DNA of 64,000 nucleotides from Rothia koreensis. Lineage in GTDB: Bacteria; Actinomycetota; Actinomycetes; Actinomycetales; Micrococcaceae. Each line of letters begins with the position of its first letter. The first letter of the stretch is position 1. Made by a program: the position numbers and the translations under genes. Under the pieces are notes generated by a model that worked only from the letters and a program-made list of their open reading frames with translations, searched no databases and was not told the DNA's origin. This document shows positions 8,423 through 16,566 of this stretch, in pieces. The stretch is taken from positions 186,001-250,000 of the forward strand of contig NZ_NOIQ01000001.1 in the NCBI RefSeq assembly GCF_004136575.1. Reading direction: 5' to 3'.

Positions 8423-9178
8423 ATGGCTGAGCACACACTCAAGGGCAAGAACGTTCTGATCGCGGGCGGCGCGAAGAACCTCGGCGGGTTGATCGCTCGC
8501 CAGGCGGCCGAGGCTGGCGCGAACGTGGCGATCCACTACAACTCCGACTCCAGCCGCGCCGACGCCGAGCAGACGCTCGCTGCTGTCGAAGCTGCTGGAG
8601 TCAAGGGCGCTACGTTCCAGGCAGACCTCACGGTTCCGGCGAACGTGACCCGCCTGTTCGCCGACGCGGAAGCGGCGCTGGGTACGATCGACATCGCGGT
8701 GAACACCGCCGGCAAGGTCCTGCGCAAGCCGATCGTGGAGACGACCGAGGACGAGTATGACTCGATGTTCGACATCAACTCCAAGGCCGCTTACTTCTTC
8801 ATCAAGGAAGCCGGGAAGAGTCTCGCCGAGGGTGGCAAGATCGTCACCATCGTCACCTCGCTGCTGGCGGCCTTCACCGACGGTTACTCCACCTATGCCG
8901 GCGGCAAGTCGCCGGTGGAGCACTTCACCCGCGCGGCGGCGAAAGAGTTCTCCGACCGCGGCATCTCCGTGACCGCGGTGGCACCCGGTCCGATGGACAC
9001 CCCGTTCTTCTATGGGCAGGAGACTCCGGAGCGAGTCGCTTTCCACAAATCGCAGGCCATGGGCAATGAGCTGACCAAGATCGAGGACATCGCCCCCATC
9101 GTCCGCTTCCTCGCCACCGAGGGCTGGTGGATCACCGGTCAGACCATCCTCGCCAACGGCGGCTACACCACCCGCTGA
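8423..9178 (+). CDS. SDR family oxidoreductase (copy A)
   Basis: 251-aa classical short-chain dehydrogenase. The nucleotide loop is LIAGGAKNLGG (12-22, a variant of TGxxxGxG), the catalytic set is S146, Y158 and K162 in STYAGGK, and the tail ITGQTILANGG is typical. HYNSDSSRADAE suggests NADP(H) preference. The ATG at 8423 has GAGGGAG upstream. It has a close paralog of identical length at 50507. It is followed by an NTF2-like gene in the same direction; the pair is presumably induced when TetR copy A releases. Substrate unknown. Confidence 0.9.
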   Translation: MAEHTLKGKNVLIAGGAKNLGGLIARQAAEAGANVAIHYNSDSSRADAEQTLAAVEAAGVKGATFQADLTVPANVTRLFADAEAALGTIDIAVNTAGKVLRKPIVETTEDEYDSMFDINSKAAYFFIKEAGKSLAEGGKIVTIVTSLLAAFTDGYSTYAGGKSPVEHFTRAAAKEFSDRGISVTAVAPGPMDTPFFYGQETPERVAFHKSQAMGNELTKIEDIAPIVRFLATEGWWITGQTILANGGYTTR

Positions 9179-9193
9179 GAACGGAGCAGACTC

Positions 9194-9523
9194 ATGACCG
9201 ATCAGACTATTCCCGAGCCAGTGGCGTCCTTCATCGACGCCGTCAATCGCCATGACGAGGCCGCGTTCCTCGACGCCTTCACCGCCGCCGGCGCGGTCGA
9301 CGACTGGGGGCGGATCTTCACCGGCCGCGATGCAATCAAGGCCTGGAGCGACAGGGAGTTCATCGGCTCCCGCGGCACGCTTGCCGTCGAGGAGGTAGAC
9401 GCTGCAGGCGAGACGGTCACCGTCGTCGGCGACTGGCGCTCCAACCACGCCAACGGCCGCTCGAAGTTTATCTTCGACGTCGACGGCGACAAGCTCGCGA
9501 AGATGACGATCCGCGAAGGCTAG
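9194..9523 (+). CDS. NTF2-like/SnoaL-like protein
   Basis: 109 aa, a compact cone-shaped NTF2 fold: an N-terminal helix (VASFIDAVNRHDEAAFLDAF), then DDWGRIFTGRDAIKAWSD and the strands GDWRSNHANGRSKFIFDVDG. These proteins are isomerases, cyclases or binding proteins; catalytic residues cannot be assigned here. It lies 15 bp after the SDR with its own GGAG site and is in the same transcription unit. A second, unrelated-looking NTF2 protein is at 42626. Confidence 0.82.
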   Translation: MTDQTIPEPVASFIDAVNRHDEAAFLDAFTAAGAVDDWGRIFTGRDAIKAWSDREFIGSRGTLAVEEVDAAGETVTVVGDWRSNHANGRSKFIFDVDGDKLAKMTIREG

Positions 9524-9540
9524 AACCGACACTGGCATCT

Positions 9541-9574
9541 CGAGCGGGCGTCCAGCCAGATGGACGCCCGCTCG
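9541..9574 (+). terminator. Strong hairpin after the SDR/NTF2 unit
   Basis: CGAGCGGGCGTCC and its exact complement form a 13-bp perfect stem with an 8-nt loop, 17 bp after the NTF2-like stop. There is no clear T tract, which is common in high-GC actinobacteria. It probably ends the SDR transcript before LtrA. Confidence 0.65.
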
Positions 9575-9628
9575 GTGTTGTCGCCTTCGAAGCAAACGCA
9601 CGACACGCATATACGAGGTTCGTCAACC

Positions 9629-10786
9629 ATGACTACCGTCCCGCTCGCCCGCACCGGGCAACGTCGATCCGAGGTCGGCCCTGTCGAGCTCTTCTTCGAC
9701 CTGGTCTACGTCTTCGCCATCATCCAGCTCTCGCACCTGCTCATCGAGCACCTCTCTTGGGAGGGTGCAGCCCAGACCATCGTGGTGTTCGCCGCGGTGT
9801 GGTGGGGCTGGAACTACACCGCTTGGGCGATGAACTGGCTGGATCCGAGCCGCACTCCGGTGCAGCTGCTCTCCGGGGTGCTCATGCTTGCCGCGCTGGG
9901 CATGTCGATCGCCATTCCTAGTGCCTTCGGCGACGGAGCCTGGTTGTTCGTCGGGTGCTATCTATTCATGGGCATCCTTCGTCCAGTCTTCATGATGATC
10001 GCCTACCGTGGAAACCAGCTCGCAGCCAACTACCGCATGCTCCTGCTGTGGACCCTCCTGGCCGGCATCTTCTGGGCCCTCGGTGCGGCACTGCCCCTCG
10101 AGTGGCGGCTGGGTCTCTGGTTGATCGCGGTGCTCATCGACTACGCGGCCCCGCTGGCCCACTACCGGATCCCCGGCATCGGTGCAGCACCCATGCACCT
10201 GTGGGACACAGACGCCGAGCACCTGGCCGAGCGCAACCGTCTCGTCTTCATCATCGCCCTCGGCGAATCCATCCTGCTCATGGGCGGCAGCATCGTGTCC
10301 CACGGCCAGCTTTCTCCGTCGCTCGCCCTGAGCATGCTCGTCGGCTTCGCATCCCTGTTCGTGCTCTGGTGGAACTACTTCGCCCTTGCTGGCCCTGATA
10401 CTCACGGCGGGGACTCGTCGACCGGGGCTCTCCGATCGGCCTATGCCTACGCGCATGCCTTCATGGTTCTGGGCGCGATCCTCGTCGCCGTCTCCATCGA
10501 GCTGCGACTCTCCCATGATCACCTCGCGCCCGCAGTCGTTATCGTGACGGCAGCAGGTCCGCTCGTCTACCTGGCGGGGAACCTGTTGTTCCTCCGGTCC
10601 CGGTTCGGACGCCTCGCGCGGTCCCGGTTCATCGCAGCAGCCGTGCTGGTGGTGATCACGGTCGCCGCGATGCTGCTAATCGATCACGTGCCGGTGATTG
10701 CCTTGAGCGTCGCCGTGCTCGCCGTGACGGCGGTTCTCGCTGCCCACACCGCGTACACGACAGCAAAACGGTCGGCACTCGAATAG
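9629..10786 (+). CDS. ltrA: Low temperature requirement protein A (LtrA) family membrane protein
   Basis: 385 aa with the LtrA signature at the start (VGPVELFFDLVYVFAIIQLSH), the WWGWNYTAWAMNW segment, and FIIALGESILLMGGSI. About ten hydrophobic segments span the chain, so it is an integral membrane protein. Listeria LtrA was named for growth at low temperature; the biochemical function is unknown. The start at 9629 is preferred because the next in-frame upstream start falls in the terminator hairpin. A second family member is at 56956. Confidence 0.85.
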   Translation: MTTVPLARTGQRRSEVGPVELFFDLVYVFAIIQLSHLLIEHLSWEGAAQTIVVFAAVWWGWNYTAWAMNWLDPSRTPVQLLSGVLMLAALGMSIAIPSAFGDGAWLFVGCYLFMGILRPVFMMIAYRGNQLAANYRMLLLWTLLAGIFWALGAALPLEWRLGLWLIAVLIDYAAPLAHYRIPGIGAAPMHLWDTDAEHLAERNRLVFIIALGESILLMGGSIVSHGQLSPSLALSMLVGFASLFVLWWNYFALAGPDTHGGDSSTGALRSAYAYAHAFMVLGAILVAVSIELRLSHDHLAPAVVIVTAAGPLVYLAGNLLFLRSRFGRLARSRFIAAAVLVVITVAAMLLIDHVPVIALSVAVLAVTAVLAAHTAYTTAKRSALE

Positions 10787-11301
10787 CTGGTGGTTACCTC
10801 GCATTCGTTCACGTGGGATTCTTCTGCGCCCGATCGCGGTGCTCAGGAGCGAGCGATGCGCATTGGCTCGCGACTGTGGACCCCTGCGACGACCGACCGC
10901 ATCCCGCTGAGCAGCACGTCCAGGTATCCCAGGGCAGACATTCACGGCTTCGCGAAGCCTCACACCCCGAGCTCGCTGAACCTGATCATCATGTGGTCCT
11001 CACCTTCCAGCGCGAGTCGATATTCTTCGGTCGCGTAGGCGGGATCCGACTCCCGGTGTTCGCGGACGATTGCATCATGACTTGTCAGGTCGGGCAGCCT
11101 AATGACGCCCAATTTCGTCCTGGCCTGGTGGCCGTGGCAACCCCTCGGTTCGACGGGTCAAGATCGGCGCGAGGGAACACGATCCGAGTACGTTTGCCGC
11201 ACGGTGTCACGTGGACCTGAAGTGTATCCGGTTCTCCACAGTCATAGCAGGCCGTGGCTGCCTGCTTGTTTACACACCAGTCCCGTGCACAACTGATCGG
11301 T
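10787..11301. other. Intergenic stretch with protein-like remnants
   Basis: No intact gene. The minus strand has two adjacent protein-like pieces that lack a start: 10960-11094 (see the pseudogene entry), and upstream of it, in another frame near 11110-11280, a segment with ACYDCGEPDTLQVHV and CGKRTRIVFPRADLDP that looks like a zinc-ribbon-type chain. These are best read as decayed genes. Confidence 0.35.
10960..11094 (-). pseudogene. Possible C-terminal remnant of a regulator/antitoxin-like gene
   Basis: In one minus frame ending at the TGA at 10962-10960, the chain LTSHDAIVREHRESDPAY, then ATEEYRLALEGEDHMMIRF, is clearly protein-like and resembles the N-terminal arm of small HTH antitoxins, but no start codon or HTH remains. 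A truncated gene is more likely than a functional one. Confidence 0.3.
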
Positions 11302-12153
11302 TCAGCGGGGTCGGCTGTGTGCCGCGGCGGCCTCGATGAAGCGGCGTGTGAGAGCTGCGGTGCGGCTGGGCAGCCACGCCAGGCGGAGGCTGGCAGGCGG
11401 TGCTTCGTCGAGCGCGATGAAGGTGACCCCCGCTGGGGTATTGGCCGATGCCGCCGACAGGGCGGTGGCCCCGACGCCGCGGTCCGCGGCGATGAGGGCG
11501 ATCCACTCGTCGTAGTTGTCGCATTCGACGACCTTCTCCGGTCGGTGCGCGGGATCCCACAGGTCGACCCGTGTGCTGCCGCTGGCCGTGTTGATGACCA
11601 GGGGATGTCTGGCGAGTTCGTTCCAGGTGTACCGCTCATTCTTGGCGAGCGCGGAGCGGCTGCTGACTGCGGCAACTCGGGGCTCGTTGAACAGGACCAG
11701 GGACGTCGCACCTGGGACGGTGAGCTCGTGCCGGACCAGTGCGACGTCGACTTCTCCACGTTCGAGCGCCGATGCCAGATCATCGCGACGCATAAGGCGC
11801 GCCGATGCGCCGGTCGTCTCCTCGAACGTTTCGACGACCTCGGTGACCCACGGGGTCGGCGGCACCCAGGAGAACCCAATCTTGAGGCTGCGCTCATTGC
11901 GGGCCTCGGCCACGGCGAGATCGAGGTCGCGCAGGAGGACTTGGGAGCGCCGCAGGAATTCACGTCCGGCGTCGGTGAGACGCACCGATCGGGAGGTGCG
12001 TTCGAGGAGTCGGACCTCGAGGCCCTGCTCCAGTTGCTGGATCGTGCGGGTCAGGGCGGGCTGGGTGACCATCAGCAGCCGGCTCGCCGCAGTGAACGAC
12101 AGGTTCTCCGCGACGGCTACGAAGGCGCGTAGGTGCCTCAGTTCCACATCCAT
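11302..12153 (-). CDS. LysR family transcriptional regulator
   Basis: 283 aa. The winged HTH fills residues 1-60 (LRHLRAFVAVAENLSFTAAS and VTQPALTRTIQQLEQ), followed by a periplasmic-binding-like effector domain (RSLKIGFSWVPP onward). The ATG at 12153 is selected because the HTH starts there and TGGGGG precedes it. It is divergent from the CoA-transferase operon at 12258, which it most likely activates in response to a substrate or CoA-ester. Confidence 0.88.
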   Translation of the reverse strand: MDVELRHLRAFVAVAENLSFTAASRLLMVTQPALTRTIQQLEQGLEVRLLERTSRSVRLTDAGREFLRRSQVLLRDLDLAVAEARNERSLKIGFSWVPPTPWVTEVVETFEETTGASARLMRRDDLASALERGEVDVALVRHELTVPGATSLVLFNEPRVAAVSSRSALAKNERYTWNELARHPLVINTASGSTRVDLWDPAHRPEKVVECDNYDEWIALIAADRGVGATALSAASANTPAGVTFIALDEAPPASLRLAWLPSRTAALTRRFIEAAAAHSRPR

Positions 12154-12162
12154 AACCCCCAA

Positions 12163-12175
12163 GCATAGATCATGC
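12163..12175. promoter_or_regulatory. Candidate LysR binding site
   Basis: GCAT-N5-ATGC dyad in the 104-bp divergent gap, adjacent to the LysR start. It has the short-dyad form of a LysR box core, but it is short and could be chance. Confidence 0.3.
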
Positions 12176-12257
12176 AAACGCGGCAATTCTCTTCTGTGCA
12201 CGCCGTGCTTAGCGTTGAAGTGTTAACGAAAACGAACGGAAAAGTGAGAGTCATCCG

Positions 12258-13700
12258 ATGGGAATTTCGGGATCAGCAGAAACTGCATTCGAGGAGCTAC
12301 TCGCCGTGCGTGGGCACGGCCCGGTCGCCGCGGACGAGGTCAGGCGCACGGGAGACGACCCGCTGTTCGCCTCGCCGTTCCGAATCGGCACCACCCTCGC
12401 CGATGCCCTGGCAGCACGCGCCATCGCCGCGAACGACCTGTGGGAGCTGAAGACAGGCCGGCGGCAGAAGGTCAGCATCGACGTGCGGGCAGCGGCAGCC
12501 ACCGCGCTGGGTGGAGAGGACATGACGCTTGCACGCTCTGGCGATGATCGCTATCACCCGATCCCGGTGTCCCCGGACGTCGCGCACATGGTTGCCCTGA
12601 CGCAACCGTGGCCGACACGCGACGGTCGATGGTTCGTTCCGCACTTCAATCTTCCTCACCTCGAACGCCGCGTCCTGGACGTGCTGAAGGCGGAGGCCAC
12701 GCCGGAGTCGGTAGCTGCCGCGGTCAGCCGATGGGACGCCCAAGATCTCGAGGACGCGATTGCGGAAGCGAAGGCCGCAGGCGGCATCGTGCGCACCCCC
12801 GAGGAATGGCTGGCACACCCACACGGAGCCCATTTGGCTGAGCAGCCGGTCGTGCGGATCACCAAGATCGCCGACGGCCAGCCCGAGCCCCTCCGCGCCG
12901 GGTCGCAGCCCCTGTCCGGCGTCCGCGTGCTCGACCTCACTCGCATCCTCGCCGGCCCGACCGCATCGCTGAGCCTCGCCGAGCACGGTGCGGACGTTCT
13001 CATGGTCACCGCCCCGCACCTGCCCCAGGTCACCCCCTTCGTGAGGGACACCAGTCACGGCAAGCGCAGCGCATTTCTCGACATCACCGACCCCGAGCAG
13101 GCCCAGACGCTTCACCACCTGGTGCGCGATGCCGACGTCTTCGTCGAGGGATACCGCCCCCATCGGTTGGCCGCACACGGCTTCGGGCCCGATCAGCTCG
13201 CACAGGAACGGCCTGGCCTCATCTACGTCACCGTCAACTGCTTCGGCTCGGACGGCCCGTTCGGCGACCGCGCCGGGTGGGACCAGGTCGCTCAGGCTGT
13301 CACAGGTGTAGCCGATATCCAAGGGACGGTGTCAGGGAAGGGCCGGCCGCAGCTGACACCTGTGTACCTGTGCGATTTCCTCACTGGGTTCATGGCCAGT
13401 TTCGGAGCAATGGTCGCGCTGCGCCGCCGTGCAACCGAGGGCGGCAGCTACCGCGTGGAAGTCTCTCTCGCAGGCGCGGCGATGCTGTTGCAGCGCCAGG
13501 GCCTCATCACCGGATTCACAGATGCGCCCGGGCAGCTGACGCCAGAGGAATTCGAGCGCTACGCCGTTCTCGACGAAGGAACGGTCTACGGCGACCTCAA
13601 GAGCCTCGGCCCGGTGATCGGCATGTCCGAGACCCCACCTGCCTGGCAGCGCACCACTCCCGCTCTGGGCAGCAGTCGCCCCGAATGGCTCGCCCGATGA
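12258..13700 (+). CDS. CaiB/BaiF-type (class III) CoA-transferase family protein
   Basis: 480 aa. Residues from about 215 on form the recognisable family III core (LSGVRVLDLTRILAGPTASL, AEHGADVLMV, DVFVEGYRPHRLAAHGFG, YVTVNCFGSDGPF, GWDQVAQAVTG). The first ~190 residues look like a second, partial copy of the fold. It transfers CoA between a thioester and a carboxylate; the substrate is unknown. The neighbours, a nitronate monooxygenase and an acryloyl-CoA-reductase-like enzyme, suggest a short-chain acid. First gene of a four-gene operon facing LysR. Confidence 0.85.
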   Translation: MGISGSAETAFEELLAVRGHGPVAADEVRRTGDDPLFASPFRIGTTLADALAARAIAANDLWELKTGRRQKVSIDVRAAAATALGGEDMTLARSGDDRYHPIPVSPDVAHMVALTQPWPTRDGRWFVPHFNLPHLERRVLDVLKAEATPESVAAAVSRWDAQDLEDAIAEAKAAGGIVRTPEEWLAHPHGAHLAEQPVVRITKIADGQPEPLRAGSQPLSGVRVLDLTRILAGPTASLSLAEHGADVLMVTAPHLPQVTPFVRDTSHGKRSAFLDITDPEQAQTLHHLVRDADVFVEGYRPHRLAAHGFGPDQLAQERPGLIYVTVNCFGSDGPFGDRAGWDQVAQAVTGVADIQGTVSGKGRPQLTPVYLCDFLTGFMASFGAMVALRRRATEGGSYRVEVSLAGAAMLLQRQGLITGFTDAPGQLTPEEFERYAVLDEGTVYGDLKSLGPVIGMSETPPAWQRTTPALGSSRPEWLAR

Positions 13701-13741
13701 ACGCGCACCGGAACCGTCTCCACGAGAAAGAAGCACAGCCA

Positions 13742-14761
13742 ATGACACCGCTGCTCCAGTCCCGCCTGCCGATCGTCGCGGCCCCGATGGCCGGTGGGCC
13801 GTCGACCACGGCACTGGCCCGGGCCGTCGCCTCGGCCGGAGCCTTCCCGTTCCTCGCCGGCGGCTACAAGTCCGCTGAGGCCCTCAGAGCCGAGATCGAT
13901 GAACTTCAAGACAGCGTCCAGGACTTCGGGGTCAACCTCTTCGTGCCCTCGACTGAACCCGTCGACGAGGAAAGGTTCGCCGCCTACGCCGAGGAACTCG
14001 CGGACGAAGCCGGAGCCTACGGGGTGCTGCTGGACCCGGCACCGGTCGTCGATGATGACCATTGGGAGGAGAAGCTCGCGCTGCTTGTCGAACGTCCGGT
14101 GCCGGTCGTGTCGCTGACCTTCGGACTGCCCGACCGCGCCGATATCGCGAGCCTTCAGCGCGCGGGCACCCGGGTGCTGGCGACCGTGACCACTGTGGGC
14201 GAGGCGTGCCAGGCCCGCGAAGCCGGCGTCGACGGGCTCGTGGTGCAGGGCTCTGGTGCGGGAGGCCACCGCGCGACCTTCGACCCGGCTCGCGCCGTCG
14301 CGGACGTGGAGACCGCCGACCTGGTCGGCGAGGTCATTCGGTCAACGGATCTGCCGGTGATCGCCGCCGGCGGGGTCGACGGGCCAGACGCGGTGCGCGG
14401 GCTGCTGCATGCCGGAGCTGAGGCCGTCGCAGTCGGGACTCTGCTGCTGCGCACCGACGAGGCGGGGACCTCGCCCACGCATCGGCAGGCTCTCGGTGAC
14501 GACTCATTCACCGAGACCATCCTCACCCGTGCCTTCACCGGCAGGCCCGCACGAGCCCTGCGCAACGAATTCATCGACCGTCACCACGCGACCGACCTGA
14601 GCGCCTACCCGGCGGTGCACCATCTTACCCGCGGCCTGCGCCAGGCCGCGGGTAAGGCCGGCGACGCCGACCGGCTCCACCTATGGGCCGGGACCGGTTG
14701 GCGCTGTGCTGTTACCGGACCCGCCGCCGCCGTCATCGACCGCCTCGCTGAAGGAGTCTGA
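13742..14761 (+). CDS. Nitronate monooxygenase (2-nitropropane dioxygenase family)
   Basis: 339 aa, an FMN-binding TIM barrel. It opens with LPIVAAPMAGGPSTTALA, the family start; the catalytic histidine is H176 in GSGAGGHRATF (GxEAGGHRG-like motif), and IAAGGVDGPDAV with AVGTLLLRTDEA binds FMN phosphate. It oxidises alkyl nitronates such as propionate-3-nitronate. The ATG at 13742 fits the family start; an in-frame ATG at 13697 overlapping the upstream stop (ATGA) could be used through translational coupling and would add 15 residues. Confidence 0.85.
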   Translation: MTPLLQSRLPIVAAPMAGGPSTTALARAVASAGAFPFLAGGYKSAEALRAEIDELQDSVQDFGVNLFVPSTEPVDEERFAAYAEELADEAGAYGVLLDPAPVVDDDHWEEKLALLVERPVPVVSLTFGLPDRADIASLQRAGTRVLATVTTVGEACQAREAGVDGLVVQGSGAGGHRATFDPARAVADVETADLVGEVIRSTDLPVIAAGGVDGPDAVRGLLHAGAEAVAVGTLLLRTDEAGTSPTHRQALGDDSFTETILTRAFTGRPARALRNEFIDRHHATDLSAYPAVHHLTRGLRQAAGKAGDADRLHLWAGTGWRCAVTGPAAAVIDRLAEGV

Positions 14762-14764
14762 ACT

Positions 14765-14950
14765 ATGCTGCTCATGACCACCGACGTGATGCGCCGGCGC
14801 GACGAAGCGCGTCTGAACACTCTGCTTGAAGCCAACGACGCCGCTGTCGTGGAGGCATTGGGCGTCCCCGACACCGTTCGTTACTGGTTTCTTACCGGCG
14901 ACCTCAGCGGTGATGCACTGCAGGAGCAGGCCGTGGAGGTGCTGCCATGA
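14765..14950 (+). CDS. Small hypothetical protein coupled to the reductase gene
   Basis: 61 aa, unrecognised. It is acidic, with a leucine-rich first half (RLNTLLEANDAAVVEALGVP) and an aromatic YWFLTGD. It starts 3 bp after the monooxygenase stop, and its TGA overlaps the ATG of the next gene in an ATGA junction. That tight packing and codon use like its neighbours argue that it is a real gene, possibly a small subunit or stabilising partner of one of the flanking enzymes. Confidence 0.6.
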   Translation: MLLMTTDVMRRRDEARLNTLLEANDAAVVEALGVPDTVRYWFLTGDLSGDALQEQAVEVLP

Positions 14951-15942
14951 CCGCGACGTTCCCCGGCTGGATCGTGCGCAAGGACGATGGTGCGAGCACC
15001 GCCACCCTTGAGGATCTCGACGACTCGATTCTCGAAGACCTCGACACGACGATCCGCGTCCGCTTCACTAGCATCAACTACAAGGACGCCCTGGCACTCC
15101 ACGGTCGTCCCGGTGTCGTCCGCCATACCCCGCTCGTTCCGGGGATCGACCTGACCGGCGAGATCGTCCAGACGAGCCATCCTCGGTGGAAGGCCGGCGA
15201 CGTGGTGACTCTCAACGGTGCAGGCCTCGGCGAAGAGCATCACGGCGGGCTCGCCGGCATCGCCCGCGTCTGCGGAGACGACCTCGTCGCGGTCACCGAG
15301 GCCTTCACTCCGCGTCAGACCGCGGCCATCGGCACCGCCGGCTTCACCGCGGCGCTGTCTCTACTGGCGTTGGAGCGCCACGGCCTCGACCCGCAAGACG
15401 GGCCTGTGCTCGTCACAGGAGCGGGTGGTGGATCCGGGAGCATTGCCGTCGCCCTCCTGGCAAGCTCTGGTTATCGGGTCGTCGCCGCCACCGGGAGGCC
15501 CGACCGGCTCGCCGAGCGCCTGTCGGGCCTCGGGGCTGCCGAGGTCATCGACCGGTCTGAACTCGAGCAGCAGACTCGACCGCTTGGTGGGCAGCGATGG
15601 GCAGGCGTCATCGACTCCGTCGGCGGCAGCGTACTGGCAGGGGCCCTGGCCACACTGCAGCACGGTGGCGTCGCAGCGGCCTTCGGCCTTGCTGCGAGCT
15701 CCCACCTGCCGACTACTGTGCTGCCGTTCATTCTTCGCGGCATCGCCCTGCTCGGCGTCGACTCAGTACGTACCGAACCGGCGCTGCGCCAGGCGGCCTG
15801 GGAGCGGCTGGCGCGCGACCTCGACCCTGTCCACCTGGACTCCCTTATCCGCACGGTCCCACTGTCCGAGGCAAGGACCGCCGCCGAGTTGCTACTCGCC
15901 GGTCAAGGCACCGGGCGCACCGTCGTAGAGGTGACTCCGTGA
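14947..15942 (+). CDS. AcuI/YhdH-type acryloyl-CoA reductase family MDR protein
   Basis: 331 aa, zinc-free medium-chain reductase. SINYKDALALHGRPGV is the AcuI/YhdH signature; PGIDLTGEIV and VLVTGAGGGSGSIA (NADPH loop) follow; IDSVGG and AAFGLAASSHLPTTVLPFILRG complete the family pattern. AcuI reduces acryloyl-CoA to propionyl-CoA with NADPH, protecting cells from a toxic thiol-reactive intermediate. Its place after a CoA-transferase fits a pathway that passes through acryloyl-CoA or a similar enoyl-CoA. The exact substrate is inferred. Confidence 0.83.
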   Translation: MTATFPGWIVRKDDGASTATLEDLDDSILEDLDTTIRVRFTSINYKDALALHGRPGVVRHTPLVPGIDLTGEIVQTSHPRWKAGDVVTLNGAGLGEEHHGGLAGIARVCGDDLVAVTEAFTPRQTAAIGTAGFTAALSLLALERHGLDPQDGPVLVTGAGGGSGSIAVALLASSGYRVVAATGRPDRLAERLSGLGAAEVIDRSELEQQTRPLGGQRWAGVIDSVGGSVLAGALATLQHGGVAAAFGLAASSHLPTTVLPFILRGIALLGVDSVRTEPALRQAAWERLARDLDPVHLDSLIRTVPLSEARTAAELLLAGQGTGRTVVEVTP

Positions 15943-16208
15943 GCAGACGACGAGCGATGTCCGGCCAGGAACTGGTGTGGGCTGTGACCAGCGATGTCTG
16001 AATGCTGGTACGCGACCATCTCGTACGACTCGGACCATGACTCTCCCGTTGCAGCATCCGGCCAGTGAGGCCAGAGTGCGTCAGCTACGGCGAGTGGCCA
16101 GAGATGGGGCCGGCAAGGCCGCCGCTCAGCGAGGTGAGTCTCGTGGACATCTCCTTGATGAGACGAGAACCGATCGCCGAGCTGAAGTCGATCAGTTCCG
16201 CGGAGCAA

Positions 16209-16439
16209 CTACTTGATGCGGTGGGCGAGCAACCAGGCGTGGAGGTCCTCGACGAGGTACACGATGCGCGTGCCGATCTTGACGTAGGGCGGGCCATCGC
16301 CGGTTACTCGCCACTTCTTGAGCGTCGCGGGCGCGAGCCCGATGTAGTAGGCCGCGTCAGTCGTGGCGAGGGCGGCGCGGCCGGTCTCAGAAGAAGACGT
16401 GAGGCGAACCCTCGGGTTTCGGTCGGCTGCTTCAGACAT
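16209..16439 (-). CDS. Excisionase-like small HTH protein
   Basis: 76 aa. LATTDAAYYIGLAPATLKKW then GDGPPYVKIGTRIVYLVEDL and HAWLLAHR is the MerR-like winged HTH used by excisionases (HTH_17 type). It binds DNA beside the integrase and would steer integration versus excision, or repress the integrase. GAAGAAGGG precedes the ATG at 16439. It diverges from the integrase across a near-palindrome. Confidence 0.8.
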   Translation of the reverse strand: MSEAADRNPRVRLTSSSETGRAALATTDAAYYIGLAPATLKKWRVTGDGPPYVKIGTRIVYLVEDLHAWLLAHRIK

Positions 16440-16522
16440 GACGGCCCTTCTTCCTGCGTGGCACCAGGCTACATGGGCGACTTCGTTGGCCGCCTTAGAC
16501 CGGACGACGACAAACGTATCCT

Positions 16523-16538
16523 AATAATGTACGTTATT
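16523..16538. promoter_or_regulatory. AT-rich near-palindrome between excisionase and integrase genes
   Basis: AATAATGTACGTTATT reads the same on both strands at 14 of 16 positions and lies in the only AT-rich patch of the divergent gap. It is a likely operator or Xis site that controls both promoters. Confidence 0.45.
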
Positions 16539-16566
16539 GCGCATACATTCCGGTAGGATGGAGCCC

